64,000 bases of DNA, taken from NCBI GenBank assembly GCA_047974325.1, contig JBKECE010000235.1, forward strand, positions 1-64,000. The letters are read 5' to 3'. The stretch comes from QVMP01 sp047974325 (lineage in GTDB: Bacteria > Bacteroidota > Bacteroidia > Bacteroidales > Dysgonomonadaceae). A program made the translations under genes and the position numbers. The notes under the pieces are model-generated. The model had not been told where the DNA came from, ran no database searches, and saw only the letters and a program-made list of their open reading frames with translations. Within the stretch, counting starts at the first letter, position 1. Every line of letters starts with the position of its first letter. Below, piece by piece: positions 8,901 to 18,328 of the stretch.

Positions 8901-11539
8901 GTGAGAGTGACAATGTCAATAGGATTTGCTTTATCGGTTTCCAGCATTGTGTAATCATCTTCGGCCTGAGTTTTAACTCCTACATAATAGGAGTAAGGCG
9001 AATATGCTACGGTTTGGGTGTAGAAACTGGCATCACCTCCCGATTCAAATACCCGTGAAATGATGTTGGCACGCAACATTCCCGGGGCATTGGCTGCCGG
9101 AGGAAGTTTTGCCGTGAATGTGGCATTACCTGAACCATCGAGCCTACCATCAAAAATGGTGTAAGTGTCGGTGGAGAATTTGTTTGTAGGGTTGTTGAAA
9201 GAATATGATTCATATCCCTTGAAAGGATTGGACGCTGTGCTTAGTGTCATTTCCACGTTTGCTTTCAGGTTGGAAGCCGGCGCACCGTGCAGCCATTGTG
9301 AAGAAAGGGATGTGACAATTGAATTTTTGCTTGCATCGAGAAATTCTCCCACATTGAGCCTTACTTTCAGTCTGTTCGGTTTGATTGTTTCGATCTTTAT
9401 AGTTTTTCGGAACGAAGTTCCACCTACTTTTATGACAGCACTCCAGTTGCCTGTTTGAGCACTCGGATCTGTAGCCAATTTGAACGGATAAAAACCACCG
9501 ACGCTTGATGTTTGCACCAATTTTTGATAGAGTTGCCCTGTGGGTGTATATAGATCTAATGATACAGGATGATTTTTCGGCAGAGTTTTATCTTTATCGT
9601 CCAGAATAAAAGTAAGATAAATTGAGTCACCCGGACGCCATACGCCACGTTCACCGTAGATATACCCTTTCAATCCCTTTTGTATTTCTTTTCCACTTAT
9701 ATCAAAATTGCTTAGTGAAAGTGATAGGTTTGATGTCACCTTCAAGTAGCCTTTTTCTTTATCTTTCGATGCAATGATGGCAAAAGGTGCACCACCTTTA
9801 TATTCGATGGATGCAAATCCGTCTCCATCTGTTTTTCCACTGCCGATGCGCTGCATTTGGTAGTTGTATACGTCTATGTTTGCGCCGGACATTGGTTCGG
9901 TGGTCAAGATGTTGGTGACGGCAACCTGTACCTTTTTGTCTGAACCCATTTTAGCAATAATGCCCACGTTTGATGCCATAACCAAACAATCGGCCTTCTT
10001 GTCGGCATAGTAACTACTTTTACATGGATCTTCTATTTCGTCCCAGTTATAGTCTTCATCGTAGTCATAACTATCGTAATAATATGGACGTGGTCTGTCC
10101 CATTCTTCCTCTTCTTCGGGTGTTATCTCGTCGAATCTTTCAAGGTTGGCATCACTTGGTATTTGAGGTATCATTCCGGCACAAGGATAGAGAGAATACT
10201 CCTGTCTTATGGAAAACTGAATGCGATAGATAGCTCCCGGATCCTGTTTGAATAACTTGGCCAGATCGAGGTTGAATGTGTTCCACTGTTCGAGGCGCAT
10301 ACTCGGATCTTCATCGAGGCGGACACGTTTTTTGAGGATGAGGCGACCAAATCGTCTCAATTCATTATTTTCTCCGAAATTGTTTGTCTGCAAATATCCC
10401 AGAATATTATTTTCGAAGATTTTGACCACTTTTACATCTACAGCCCAGAGATTCACTGCCTGAAACGGAATGTTGAGGCTGCTCGAGTTGGGTAGGATGT
10501 TTCCTGAGTTCAGAATTTTCACTTCAGGCTTGTTCTTGCGGAGCGACAACTGATAAGTGTAGTCTCTGTCAAGAGGTTTTCCTTCTTGGCTCTTCAGTTC
10601 TTTGTAGATTTTCAGATTAACGCTTTCGTTACTTTCGGACGATTCAAGAAAGAGTTTCAGCACATTTTTCTTTATGTCATACGAAAAGTTTTTTATTCCG
10701 TTGGGACTGATAAGTCCCTGTATGTTTTGTCCGGGCGAAAGCGGATCACTAAAGGTGATACGGATACATTCCTGTGGATCATAAACAGTCTGAACATCAA
10801 CAATGGTGAACGTATTTTTACTGAATGCCGGAATTTTGATGACAATGGTTGTATCTCTTTTTGAATCAATCGGAGAACCTTTTATATTGAGTTTATATTC
10901 AACGTCATTATTGGTTCGTTGCAAGCTGTCGATCACGAAAGTGTAACGTCCTTTTACCTCAGTTGGTATAACCTTTATTTTAGAGGATGTGCCGGACATT
11001 GAGAACATTTGAGCAACTTTGTCTATCGGAGCTTCGTCAACTAGTTTCAAAGTTCCTTGCACAGAATTCCATGTGAGATCATTGTCTCTGGTGGGAGAGT
11101 AAGGTGTGACTTCGGCACTGAAGTTTTGACCGGGAATCTTGAAGAAGAAATTAAACTCTTTGAATTCTTTTTCTACTTTTATTACTTTATCCAATTTAAA
11201 TACAGCTTTGTATTCGACTCCAGATTTCAGCTCACCCGGATCGGGTACGAACTTGATGTTGCGTGAACCTGTCCAATAAGCTTTTCCTTTGATTGAAGGG
11301 GAAAATTCGAATAGCTCAGAGTCAATTTCTTTATTCAGTTCTACTGAGGGCACATCTTGTGTCAGTTCTATCTGAATGCTGGATGTGGACGAGATGTTGC
11401 CATAGGTGAATGCTGCAATATAACGGGCAAACTCAGGGTTTATATCGCGAGACACTGTTTTTTTACAAGAATTGGTCAGTAAAAATGAAAATACCAAAAG
11501 AGCCAACATTGTTAGCCTTGTGTAGCTGGATTTCATCAT
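5966..11539 (-). CDS. Alpha-2-macroglobulin family lipoprotein (MG2/YfhM-like)
   Basis: A very large 1857-residue protein. A signal peptide ends in TNSC with Cys25 as the likely lipidation site, so it should be a membrane lipoprotein. The body shows the series of beta domains of bacterial alpha-2-macroglobulins. These include the MG2-like GLKGYIYGERGVWRPGDSIYLTF region, which is very typical, and YTLAIVDEGLLDLT. The thioester motif CTEQ lies in YPHGCTEQVTSR near residue 1404, ahead of an alpha-helical domain. These proteins are thought to trap or inhibit invading proteases in the periplasm. An acidic, tyrosine-rich insert (about 470-510, EEEEEWDRPRPYYYDSYDYD region) is present. The gene stands alone; the frequent partner pbpC (penicillin-binding protein 1C) is not adjacent. 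A second ATG directly follows the first, so either may start translation. Confidence 0.88.
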   Translation of the reverse strand: MMKSSYTRLTMLALLVFSFLLTNSCKKTVSRDINPEFARYIAAFTYGNISSTSSIQIELTQDVPSVELNKEIDSELFEFSPSIKGKAYWTGSRNIKFVPDPGELKSGVEYKAVFKLDKVIKVEKEFKEFNFFFKIPGQNFSAEVTPYSPTRDNDLTWNSVQGTLKLVDEAPIDKVAQMFSMSGTSSKIKVIPTEVKGRYTFVIDSLQRTNNDVEYKLNIKGSPIDSKRDTTIVIKIPAFSKNTFTIVDVQTVYDPQECIRITFSDPLSPGQNIQGLISPNGIKNFSYDIKKNVLKLFLESSESNESVNLKIYKELKSQEGKPLDRDYTYQLSLRKNKPEVKILNSGNILPNSSSLNIPFQAVNLWAVDVKVVKIFENNILGYLQTNNFGENNELRRFGRLILKKRVRLDEDPSMRLEQWNTFNLDLAKLFKQDPGAIYRIQFSIRQEYSLYPCAGMIPQIPSDANLERFDEITPEEEEEWDRPRPYYYDSYDYDEDYNWDEIEDPCKSSYYADKKADCLVMASNVGIIAKMGSDKKVQVAVTNILTTEPMSGANIDVYNYQMQRIGSGKTDGDGFASIEYKGGAPFAIIASKDKEKGYLKVTSNLSLSLSNFDISGKEIQKGLKGYIYGERGVWRPGDSIYLTFILDDKDKTLPKNHPVSLDLYTPTGQLYQKLVQTSSVGGFYPFKLATDPSAQTGNWSAVIKVGGTSFRKTIKIETIKPNRLKVRLNVGEFLDASKNSIVTSLSSQWLHGAPASNLKANVEMTLSTASNPFKGYESYSFNNPTNKFSTDTYTIFDGRLDGSGNATFTAKLPPAANAPGMLRANIISRVFESGGDASFYTQTVAYSPYSYYVGVKTQAEDDYTMLETDKANPIDIVTLTPDGQLANRIDVNVKIYKIDWAWWWSNNYEDLSSYVNNTSTKIVLDKTVSTSGGKARVNFQVNYPEYGRYLVMVKDSKGGHTTGKIIYVDWPSSRGRSNKQDPNGLTMLSFSTDKKKYNAGENATVIIPKSSDGRVLISIENGYKIIQKEWVKTSAKEDTRYTFPITDEMTPNFYIFATMLQPHSQTVNGLPIRLYGVQNVNVENKNTVLQPIITMPEELRPEKEFTVSVSEKNRKKMTYTLAIVDEGLLDLTSFKTPNAWTDFYSRQSLGVRTWDLFDMVVGANAGKMGPLLSIGGDEALKPSNNQFNRFKPVVKYIGPFTANAGETQSHKITLPNYIGSVRVMVVAGSEDGAYGNVEKTVPVNNPLMVLSTLPRVAGPDEDILFPVNVFVTKDHIKNVTVSIQTGGLLQPVDGTSQTVSFSGKGDKIVNFRLKAGKRTGFEKITVKATGSGEISTETIDIEVRNPNPPVLLTSQALVAAGQSQELQIAMESPQPTDWVRLEVSRMPAVDLSKNLAYLLDYPHGCTEQVTSRAFPTLFASTFTNFSQEQNDRMKANVNEAIRVISARQLSDGGIAYWPGNMQPMEWVTTYAGHFLIEAQRMGYNVPASVIDKWKQFQKKTAQNWNRADIYNSYYSYSMTDLQQAYRLYSLALAGEPELGAMNRLKEMSNLSVQARWRLAAAYAVAGKKDAANQLIANTTDVVGAYSINNNTFGDPDRDRAMIMETYLLLGKTDKALALASKVSESLSSYYISTQTAAFGLVAMSQLAEKMGSGIIAYDWQLNGVKQKTINTGQIFQEIVIKPSENINISFTNKGQGQLFVRLTGYTRPLVDNTPPTAQGTGINLYVKYLDQNGKELNVSSLKQGTEFYASVIVQNTSGEYFTDLALSQVFASGWEIFNERLFSNGSGGQASSFNYQDIRDDRVYTYFNLSNGYSSSFRVRLQAAYCGRYYLPAVSCEAMYKPQQQGRTQGRWVEVIQ

Positions 11540-11585
11540 AGAATAAAGTTTTTATGTTATACTTTTGTATGTTAAGAGAATCTAA

Positions 11586-11593
11586 CAAATGTA
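11586..11593 (-). promoter_or_regulatory. -7 promoter element for the macroglobulin gene
   Basis: On the minus strand this reads TACATTTG, matching TAnnTTTG, 47 bp before the start codon at 11539. I see no clear -33 TTTG. Confidence 0.4.
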
Positions 11594-11724
11594 ATTCATT
11601 TTTTTAGATTATAAAATAATTAAAAATAAAATAGTGGTGTCTCTCTTTTTTATTAAGAATTCCTTTGATTTTTTATTTTTAAATAGTCAGAATTGATTTT
11701 TTTGTGGGGAGAGGATTGTCAAAC

Positions 11725-11764
11725 AAAAAAAGATACGTTCCTTTTAAGAAACGTATCCTTTTTA
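11725..11764 (-). terminator. Rho-independent terminator after the secreted 282-residue protein
   Basis: On the minus strand AAGGATACGTTTC and GAACGTATC form a stem around a short A-rich loop, followed by a run of T. It lies about 20 bp past the stop at 11785. Confidence 0.75.
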
Positions 11765-11784
11765 TATTTACCAGAAAGGTTATG

Positions 11785-12633
11785 TTATTTCAAGATTGTT
11801 TTTTTGATGGAAGAAGAACTATCGTCATAAACAGTTTTTTCAATTACAACCCCTTTATATTCGGGTTTAGCACTTGTGTCCTGAGTTGAAAGAATTTGTT
11901 TTCCTGTGAGGTCAAAATAAATTTTGGAAACGACAGTTTTTTGTGAAGCCTCATTTTGATCTATTCCTGAGCCCTGACCTGTATAAGTTGCAACTATATC
12001 ATAAACATACAAATTGGTAGAACTGCTTCCGGTTCCATTTGAGCCGTTGCTTAGGAGTTTCACTTTGATAGGTCCGCTTCCTGTGAAATGGATCGTCTTT
12101 TTGTAGATAAGTTTTCCTTTTGCTGTGGTGGTAGATTCTTTAAGGGCAAAATCTTCGGCACCTGATTTTGTGTAGACATCAAGATATTGATCATAGTTTC
12201 CTGTTCCGTCAGCAAGCCATAAAGCGAGGTCGAACGGTTGAGTTAGCTCTGGAAGCACCAAGTATGCTCCTTTGTTTGTTGAATTATCTCCGGTTTTTAA
12301 GAAACTGATGGCTCCGATTGTTGCGCCTTCATCTGCAGTTGTTGCTGGAGCATAAGTACCAGTCGCATTAACAGCTTGATTTATATTGTGGTTGATCCGC
12401 TGACCCGCAGAACCTGAATTGAAAATAACATTTCTCAGAGTTTTTTCCATATTGGCATAACTAGAACTTGCTGGTGTTATGCTTGTTCCATCGTGATAGG
12501 CTCCTTCTTCAGTATATTCTGCTGAGAAATTTTCACTAAAGATTATGTCTCCATTTGATTGTGCTGAAATATTTGCCACATTTAGGAAAGAGGCAAACAT
12601 CAATGACGAAAATAAAAAGTAATTTTTTTTCAT
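11785..12633 (-). CDS. Secreted protein of unknown function, T9SS-like tail
   Basis: I do not recognise the family. Reading from the ATG at 12633 gives 282 residues with a clean signal peptide (MKKNYFLFSSLMF, ending ISAQ). An upstream in-frame ATG at 12681 would place 16 residues before the signal peptide and is unlikely; a -7 promoter element also sits at that point. The middle looks like a beta-sandwich seen in secreted Bacteroidetes proteins (ISFLKTGDNSTNKGAYLVLPEL, YLDVYTKSG, GPIKVKLLSNG). The C-terminus (KIYFDLTGKQI, GVVIEKTVYDD, KKTILK) resembles a T9SS sorting tail. It lies directly downstream of the pectate lyase on the same strand, so a carbohydrate-binding or accessory role in pectin attack is a reasonable guess. 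Confidence 0.7.
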   Translation of the reverse strand: MKKNYFLFSSLMFASFLNVANISAQSNGDIIFSENFSAEYTEEGAYHDGTSITPASSSYANMEKTLRNVIFNSGSAGQRINHNINQAVNATGTYAPATTADEGATIGAISFLKTGDNSTNKGAYLVLPELTQPFDLALWLADGTGNYDQYLDVYTKSGAEDFALKESTTTAKGKLIYKKTIHFTGSGPIKVKLLSNGSNGTGSSSTNLYVYDIVATYTGQGSGIDQNEASQKTVVSKIYFDLTGKQILSTQDTSAKPEYKGVVIEKTVYDDSSSSIKKTILK

Positions 12634-12680
12634 GGTCTTAATAGTATTAAAGGATTTAATATTTAACAAATATCTATTCA

Positions 12681-12688
12681 CAAAATTA
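12681..12688 (-). promoter_or_regulatory. -7 promoter element for the secreted 282-residue protein
   Basis: Minus-strand TAATTTTG matches TAnnTTTG, 48 bp before the ATG at 12633. It supports that ATG over the upstream one, which overlaps this element. Confidence 0.45.
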
Positions 12689-12795
12689 CGTTCCTAAACA
12701 GTAGAATAATTATTCATTTTGATATAAAGACTTCTCATTTTGACATTTTTATAGTCATATTATCAAATGATTATCCGTTTTGTACCTTTGTTGAA

Positions 12796-12833
12796 TAAAA
12801 AAACCGGCTACGTCTTCAAAAGATTTCACCGGA
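12796..12833 (-). terminator. Possible terminator after pectate lyase
   Basis: On the minus strand AATCCGG and CCGGTTT can pair imperfectly around a loop of about 20 nt, followed by seven T residues. The stem is weak but the position, just past the stop at 12857, is right. Confidence 0.4.
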
Positions 12834-12856
12834 TTCTCTATTTATGAAAGATCGAA

Positions 12857-15694
12857 TTATTCTTTTATTAGCTTATGTGTCTGAACAAGATTTCCTGATC
12901 TCACAGTAACGAAATAAACCCCGGGAGTTAGATGTGAAAGGTTGTCCATCACGATAGAAGATCCGGCAAAAGTCCGACTTGTTATAATACGGCCTTGCAA
13001 ATCGTGAAGAGAAACGGTAACTATATTATCATTCACCGTTACGCCATCCGCTACAATCTTGAAACTATCTGTGAATGGATTAGGATACACCAGTATCTTA
13101 TTGCCGTTGTTTAATATATTATTTTCTATTGAACTTGAATTGGTCAGATATAATTTATTAATTTCATCGGGAGTCAGAGCGGAATCAAAAATCTTCAATT
13201 CATCCAGACTTCCTTCGAAGGGATTAGTCAAAAATGCACTGTTTCCAATAATCAATTCAGAATCTTCACCGATTGCTCCTGTTTTATCAGCAGTTTCTTG
13301 TACAAACATTCCATCCAGATAGACAAGAAGTTTTCCTTCTTCCAAACTCCTCACACACGCTATATGATGCCAGTTATTATCTAAATAGGTTGTAGCTGCA
13401 ACATCAATATTGGTTTTCTTGGAATCGTCATCAATGCCGAATGTTAACTTTTTACTTTTACACTGGATACCCCACCATCTGCCGGTAGCACCGGTTTCTG
13501 CATTTTTTGCAAATGTTCCTTTTTGAATTAGATAAGAATCGGCTTGATTACCCAACGACTTGAACCAAAGTGATATGGTGAATGATCCGTTATCTAGCTT
13601 ATTGTTTGCAGTATTCGGAAGTGTCATTCTGGAATCTGGCGAAGACGCTGCAAAAACAATCGAATTGTTAAATTTGCCGGCTTCCCATGAAGGCGTCATA
13701 TTTATGGAGGAAGCAATTGCACCTGAAATCTTGTCTTCGGCGGTTGTGCCGTCTGTTTCATCAAATGGAATATAAAGCAGATTTTTCCTTTCGACAAATT
13801 GTCCGGATGTGAATGTCCACAAATCACCGGATGTGGTTCCGACATTGTTTGTTGCATCTACTTTCCAATAGTAAGTAGTGCCTTCATCTACAAGGCTCAC
13901 AAGATATGACGGTGTTGTTAAACCAGATGCTATTTTTGCCATCGATTCAGCGGTTTTTCCTAAATATAAATCATATTTCAAATCTCCGTCCTTTACATTT
14001 GAGTTGTTAACCCAAGACAAAGTGATGTTTGTCCACACATATAGATTTGCATTATTTGCAGGAGTGGGAGTGATACTTTTTTGTGGAGCTATCGGATCGG
14101 TGTCTGTTTCCACTTTGAATGTTTCGGAATAACAAGATTCTTTGGTTGCATTCACAGCTTTCATCCTGAAATAATAAACTGTTCCTTGTGCAAGACCTGT
14201 AATTTCGGCTGAAGTAGCATTCCCTTCCAAAATGGCAGCTTGGCTAAAGGTTACATTATCTGTCGATTTTTCTACAATAATACTTGTTGCAGATGTTTCC
14301 AGATTTACCCAAGAGAGGACAACGGATGTTTTCTTATTTTCGGACAGGCTAATATTGACCGGATATTTTAAGAACTCGATAGGATCTGATATACTATTTA
14401 TGTAACGTTCGATGTTAGCATATCCATCTGATCCGATCACCATTGCATCATCCAAATTTGGGTTTGTACCCAGAATGTTTTCCCAGACATCAGGTATTCC
14501 GTCATTGTCTGAATCAACTAATTTGGGAGCATTGAACACATATCCGACCGAGTTAGGCAAATTCAATGCCGATTCGGATGAAATGAGAGCACCTTTCGTG
14601 CCCAGAGAAGTGAGTTCTTCTATCATATACGAATCCACCGCATCTCTTGACGGAAGTGTGACTCCTGCATTTTCTACAATCCAGTTATAAGCATCAGCCG
14701 CTGACATTTGAGCCGATATGGTAGGATGGGCTTGAGGAATAGCCGGAGTTGAAGTTTCCCAATAAGTAGGACTATCTACCCAAAAAGCATCTCCATAATC
14801 TTCTCTCTGGCTTTCTGTTCCATTAAGAGTTCCATCGACATTATTATCATAATAGTTTCCGGTGGCATAAAGCTGGAAATTCTGATTTGCTCTAGTATAC
14901 GGTGCTGTTGCCGGGGCCGGACCCACGATGAAATAGTTGTCCACGATTGTAGCCCATGAGGTTCCTTCAGAGTCACCAAGGATATATCCACCACCGTTTC
15001 CCCAATTATATACAACATTGTTTACGAATTGGTTCAGACCTTTCACTTTCGGATTTCTGGTTTTATTGTCAATGTATAAATTTCTGAAAAGAGAAACACC
15101 GCCATCTGTTTGTATGAGTCCACCACATGAATGTGTTTGCAAACCCTGTCCTATGATAGAGTTTTGGATCGTAATATTGGTGGGTAGTAGTCCTTTGCTA
15201 TCCCAATTTATCGAAAAATTTTCATCTTTACCCCAAACTGTCGATACATGGTCAAAGATCATATTTTGTCCGTTTGCAATGCCTGCTGCATCTTTTCCTG
15301 AATCACCGCCAGTTCCCATGCGAACACGAAGATATCGGCAAATCATATCATCAGCACCGGAAAATGAAACTCCGTTACCATAAATAGTGATACCATCTCC
15401 CGGTGCTGTTTGTCCGGCGATAGTCAGATTCTTAGAAAATACAATCCGTGATGAAATATTAATAGTGCCCGAAACATCAAAAACAACAATTCTATTCGGT
15501 TGGCTTACGGCATCTCTTAAAGAGCCTTCACCCGAATCATTCAAGTTTGTAACGTGATATACTGTGCCATTTCGACCACCAACAGCAAACCTTCCAAATC
15601 CTTCAGCACCCGGAAAAGCCAATTGCTGAGCATTTGAAAACTGTACTATGGAACCCAATAGCACGAACAAAAAAACAAAGTAGATTTTATTCAT
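12857..15694 (-). CDS. Pectate lyase (PL1) with FN3, LamG and T9SS tail
   Basis: Starting at the ATG at 15694 gives 945 residues and a good signal peptide ending NAQ; an upstream ATG at 15793 would add 33 residues before it. Residues ~25-380 are a PL1 parallel beta-helix: the N-terminal AFPGAEGFGRFAVGGR, VFDVSGTI, the calcium-site region VSTVWGKDENFS, and TRNPKVKG near 212 with the probable catalytic arginine. A calcium-binding DSDNDGIPD motif (about 391) leads to two FN3-like domains (~440-630). A LamG/concanavalin-like domain follows (~638-841), then a T9SS type A tail starting at YPNPF. It should cleave polygalacturonan by beta-elimination outside the cell. It is divergent from the PL11 lyase. 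Confidence 0.9.
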   Translation of the reverse strand: MNKIYFVFLFVLLGSIVQFSNAQQLAFPGAEGFGRFAVGGRNGTVYHVTNLNDSGEGSLRDAVSQPNRIVVFDVSGTINISSRIVFSKNLTIAGQTAPGDGITIYGNGVSFSGADDMICRYLRVRMGTGGDSGKDAAGIANGQNMIFDHVSTVWGKDENFSINWDSKGLLPTNITIQNSIIGQGLQTHSCGGLIQTDGGVSLFRNLYIDNKTRNPKVKGLNQFVNNVVYNWGNGGGYILGDSEGTSWATIVDNYFIVGPAPATAPYTRANQNFQLYATGNYYDNNVDGTLNGTESQREDYGDAFWVDSPTYWETSTPAIPQAHPTISAQMSAADAYNWIVENAGVTLPSRDAVDSYMIEELTSLGTKGALISSESALNLPNSVGYVFNAPKLVDSDNDGIPDVWENILGTNPNLDDAMVIGSDGYANIERYINSISDPIEFLKYPVNISLSENKKTSVVLSWVNLETSATSIIVEKSTDNVTFSQAAILEGNATSAEITGLAQGTVYYFRMKAVNATKESCYSETFKVETDTDPIAPQKSITPTPANNANLYVWTNITLSWVNNSNVKDGDLKYDLYLGKTAESMAKIASGLTTPSYLVSLVDEGTTYYWKVDATNNVGTTSGDLWTFTSGQFVERKNLLYIPFDETDGTTAEDKISGAIASSINMTPSWEAGKFNNSIVFAASSPDSRMTLPNTANNKLDNGSFTISLWFKSLGNQADSYLIQKGTFAKNAETGATGRWWGIQCKSKKLTFGIDDDSKKTNIDVAATTYLDNNWHHIACVRSLEEGKLLVYLDGMFVQETADKTGAIGEDSELIIGNSAFLTNPFEGSLDELKIFDSALTPDEINKLYLTNSSSIENNILNNGNKILVYPNPFTDSFKIVADGVTVNDNIVTVSLHDLQGRIITSRTFAGSSIVMDNLSHLTPGVYFVTVRSGNLVQTHKLIKE

Positions 15695-15974
15695 GATATT
15701 TAATATTAGATTTAAGATATGGTTAATCCGTTTACAAAATAAGTTTATTACGAAATGCCGATTAATGCATATAATGATATAAAAAATAAACAATATGATT
15801 TTTTTATACTTAGAACGGAACCGATTTTTCTTCTTTTGAAGAATAAATGGAAGAAATATAATTGTGATATTCTGTCACACTAAAAAGTATCGGGCGCTTT
15901 AATAAAAAATGTAGAGATGTCAATTTGTGTATTGTAAATAACAAAAAGTGTAGTAACTAAAATTAATAAACCAA

Positions 15975-15982
15975 TACATTTG
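15975..15982 (+). promoter_or_regulatory. -7 promoter element for rhamnogalacturonan lyase
   Basis: TACATTTG matches TAnnTTTG and lies 44 bp before the ATG at 16027. It also argues against an upstream start at 15982. No convincing -33 element is visible. Confidence 0.5.
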
Positions 15983-16026
15983 TGACCAATTCTTTCTCAA
16001 GTATTAACCTTAAATATTACAGGATC

Positions 16027-18183
16027 ATGAAGCATTATTATCTGCTTTTATCAATTCTGCTGTTTTCACTTTTTTCTACAGCACAACAAAGACAAATGGA
16101 ACATCTCAATAGAGGTGTTGTTGCAATAGCAACAAGTAATGGAAATTTTATCAGTTGGAGACTATTGGGAAATGACGACCAGAATGTGAAATTTAACATT
16201 TATAAAAATGGGTCTCTTTTACTGAATACCGAACCTATTGATGGAGCCACGAATTTCGTAGATGCAGACGGAACAGTATCTGACACCTATTCGGTGCAGA
16301 CATTGCTGAATGGCAATGTTTTGGAAGAATCAATTGCCGTAACACCTTGGTCTAAGAATTATCTTAAAATTCAGTTGGACAGACCTGCCGGTGGCACATC
16401 TCCCGATGGAGAAATTTACGCTTATCGCCCCAATGATTGCAGTGTTGCCGATCTGGATGGTGATGGTGAATATGAAATCATTGTAAAGTGGGATCCTACC
16501 AATCAACACGACAATTCAGAATCTGGTTATACAGGCAATGTATATTTAGATGCATACAAACTAAACGGAACTAAACTCTGGCGAATAGATTTAGGAATCA
16601 ATATTAGAGCAGGAGCACACTATACACAATTTATGGTCTACGACTATGATGGCGATGGTATTGCTGAGTTGGTTTGCAAAACAGCTCCCGGAACCATTGA
16701 TGGTGAAGGAAAAAATGTTTTATTGGAAGGTGACAGCGCTGATGCAGACTATCGTAACCATACCGCAAACACATCAGGAACAGATCGTAAAGGATTTATA
16801 TTGAAAGGGCCGGAATACCTCACTCTATTTGATGGGCTGACAGGAAAAGAACTACATACAGTACCCTATAATCCTCCTCGCCACCCAAGCAAACAAGATC
16901 CAACTCCAAGTGAATTGAATACGGTCTGGGGTGATAATTACGGAAACCGTGTAGATCGCTTCTTGGCTTGTGTCGCCTATCTCGATGGGGTGCATCCTAG
17001 TGTTGTTATGTGTCGTGGATATTATACCCGTGCCACTTTGGCAGCTTATGATGTGGTGAATAAAAAATTAGTACAACGTTGGTTTCATGATTCATCCACG
17101 AAGGGCGCCGGAGCGTATGGGCAAGGAAATCATAATCTGAGCGTTGCTGATGTGGATAGTGACGGTAAAGATGAAATTATTTATGGAGCCTGCGCTTTCG
17201 ATGATGATGGAACATTGATCTATAGAACTGGTTTTGGACATGGAGATGCAATGCATGTGTCTGATATTGACCCGGACTCACCCGGATTGGAGGTATGGGA
17301 AGTGCACGAAGAAAAAACATCGGCTTATGGATATGAACTTCATAATGCCAGCACCGGAACTGTGTTGTGGGGCACATCCACGGGTACAGACAATGGACGT
17401 GGTCTGGCTGCAGATATTGATGCAAATAGTAGAGGTTTTGAAATGTGGAGTTCTTCCGGATCGGGTATATATTCTTGTAAAGGAGAACAATTGTCAACCA
17501 GTAAGCCATCAACAAATTTCAGAATTTATTGGGACGGTGACCTGCAAGACGAATTGTTGGATGGAGTCAAACTTGACAAATGGAACGGTAATGGTACTAA
17601 TCGGTTGATAACCTTCTCAGACTATGAAAATGCAGCATCAAACAACGGAACCAAAGCTACACCCAGCATCAGTGCCGATATTCTGGGCGATTGGCGCGAA
17701 GAAGTGGTGTTATACAGTGCAAACGACTCCAGCTCTTTGTTAGTTTTCTCCACAACTATACCTACGGAACATAGACTATACACACCGATGCACGATCCAG
17801 TATATCGATTGGGTGTGGCTTGGCAAAATACGGCATATAATCAACCGCCTCATCTCGGTTTTTACATTGGCGATGGTTTGTCAAACATTCCTGTACCCAA
17901 TATATTCACACCAATATATGATCCTAACAACTCGACAATAGACAATGACAAGGCGGAAGTGAATCATACATCGATAAGTGTTGATGATTCCGGCTATTTA
18001 TATGTGACTTCAACAAAGAATATAGAATCCGTAAAGATTTACAATCTTTCAGGCATATTATTGGATAAAAATCTGAATATAAATAATTCTTATTTTAAGA
18101 AAAAACTGCAAAAAACAAACAGCATAAAATTGATCTCTGTGAACTCAGCTGGTAAAAAAGAGGTTTTTAAAGTACTGTATTAA
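16027..18183 (+). CDS. Rhamnogalacturonan lyase (PL11)
   Basis: 718 residues from the ATG at 16027, with a signal peptide ending FSTAQQ. The N-terminal MEHLNRGVVAIATSNGNFISWR and LLGND motifs are typical of PL11 rhamnogalacturonan lyases. So are the calcium-binding loops DLDGDGEYEIIVKWDP and DYDGDGIAELVCKTAPGT, and ILGDWREEVV further on. The eight-bladed propeller ends near residue 640. A further ~65 residues (VDDSGYLYVTS, VKIYNLSGILL, ending KEVFKVLY) look like a T9SS sorting tail without the usual YPNP start. The enzyme cleaves the alternating GalA-Rha backbone of RG-I by beta-elimination, probably extracellularly. It has its own terminator at 18243 and so is a separate unit from susC. Confidence 0.92.
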   Translation: MKHYYLLLSILLFSLFSTAQQRQMEHLNRGVVAIATSNGNFISWRLLGNDDQNVKFNIYKNGSLLLNTEPIDGATNFVDADGTVSDTYSVQTLLNGNVLEESIAVTPWSKNYLKIQLDRPAGGTSPDGEIYAYRPNDCSVADLDGDGEYEIIVKWDPTNQHDNSESGYTGNVYLDAYKLNGTKLWRIDLGINIRAGAHYTQFMVYDYDGDGIAELVCKTAPGTIDGEGKNVLLEGDSADADYRNHTANTSGTDRKGFILKGPEYLTLFDGLTGKELHTVPYNPPRHPSKQDPTPSELNTVWGDNYGNRVDRFLACVAYLDGVHPSVVMCRGYYTRATLAAYDVVNKKLVQRWFHDSSTKGAGAYGQGNHNLSVADVDSDGKDEIIYGACAFDDDGTLIYRTGFGHGDAMHVSDIDPDSPGLEVWEVHEEKTSAYGYELHNASTGTVLWGTSTGTDNGRGLAADIDANSRGFEMWSSSGSGIYSCKGEQLSTSKPSTNFRIYWDGDLQDELLDGVKLDKWNGNGTNRLITFSDYENAASNNGTKATPSISADILGDWREEVVLYSANDSSSLLVFSTTIPTEHRLYTPMHDPVYRLGVAWQNTAYNQPPHLGFYIGDGLSNIPVPNIFTPIYDPNNSTIDNDKAEVNHTSISVDDSGYLYVTSTKNIESVKIYNLSGILLDKNLNINNSYFKKKLQKTNSIKLISVNSAGKKEVFKVLY

Positions 18184-18242
18184 ACAAATCGGGTGAGCAA
18201 TATAACTCAAGACAAAAAAGTCTGTTTATCTTATTTCTAAGA

Positions 18243-18276
18243 AAAAGTGAATCCGAAAATCCGGATTCACTTTTAT
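18243..18276 (+). terminator. Rho-independent terminator after PL11
   Basis: AAGTGAATCC (18245-18254) pairs exactly with GGATTCACTT (18263-18272), followed by T residues and a matching upstream A-run. Confidence 0.85.
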
Positions 18277-18328
18277 CTATTTTACATTCTCTATGTCCAT
18301 GATTTTATACACGTTCCATCCGACTAAT

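Noticed and set aside
15695..15793. N-terminal extension of the pectate lyase to an ATG at 15793
   Set aside because: It would put 33 residues in front of a good signal peptide; the ATG at 15694 gives a standard N-terminus.
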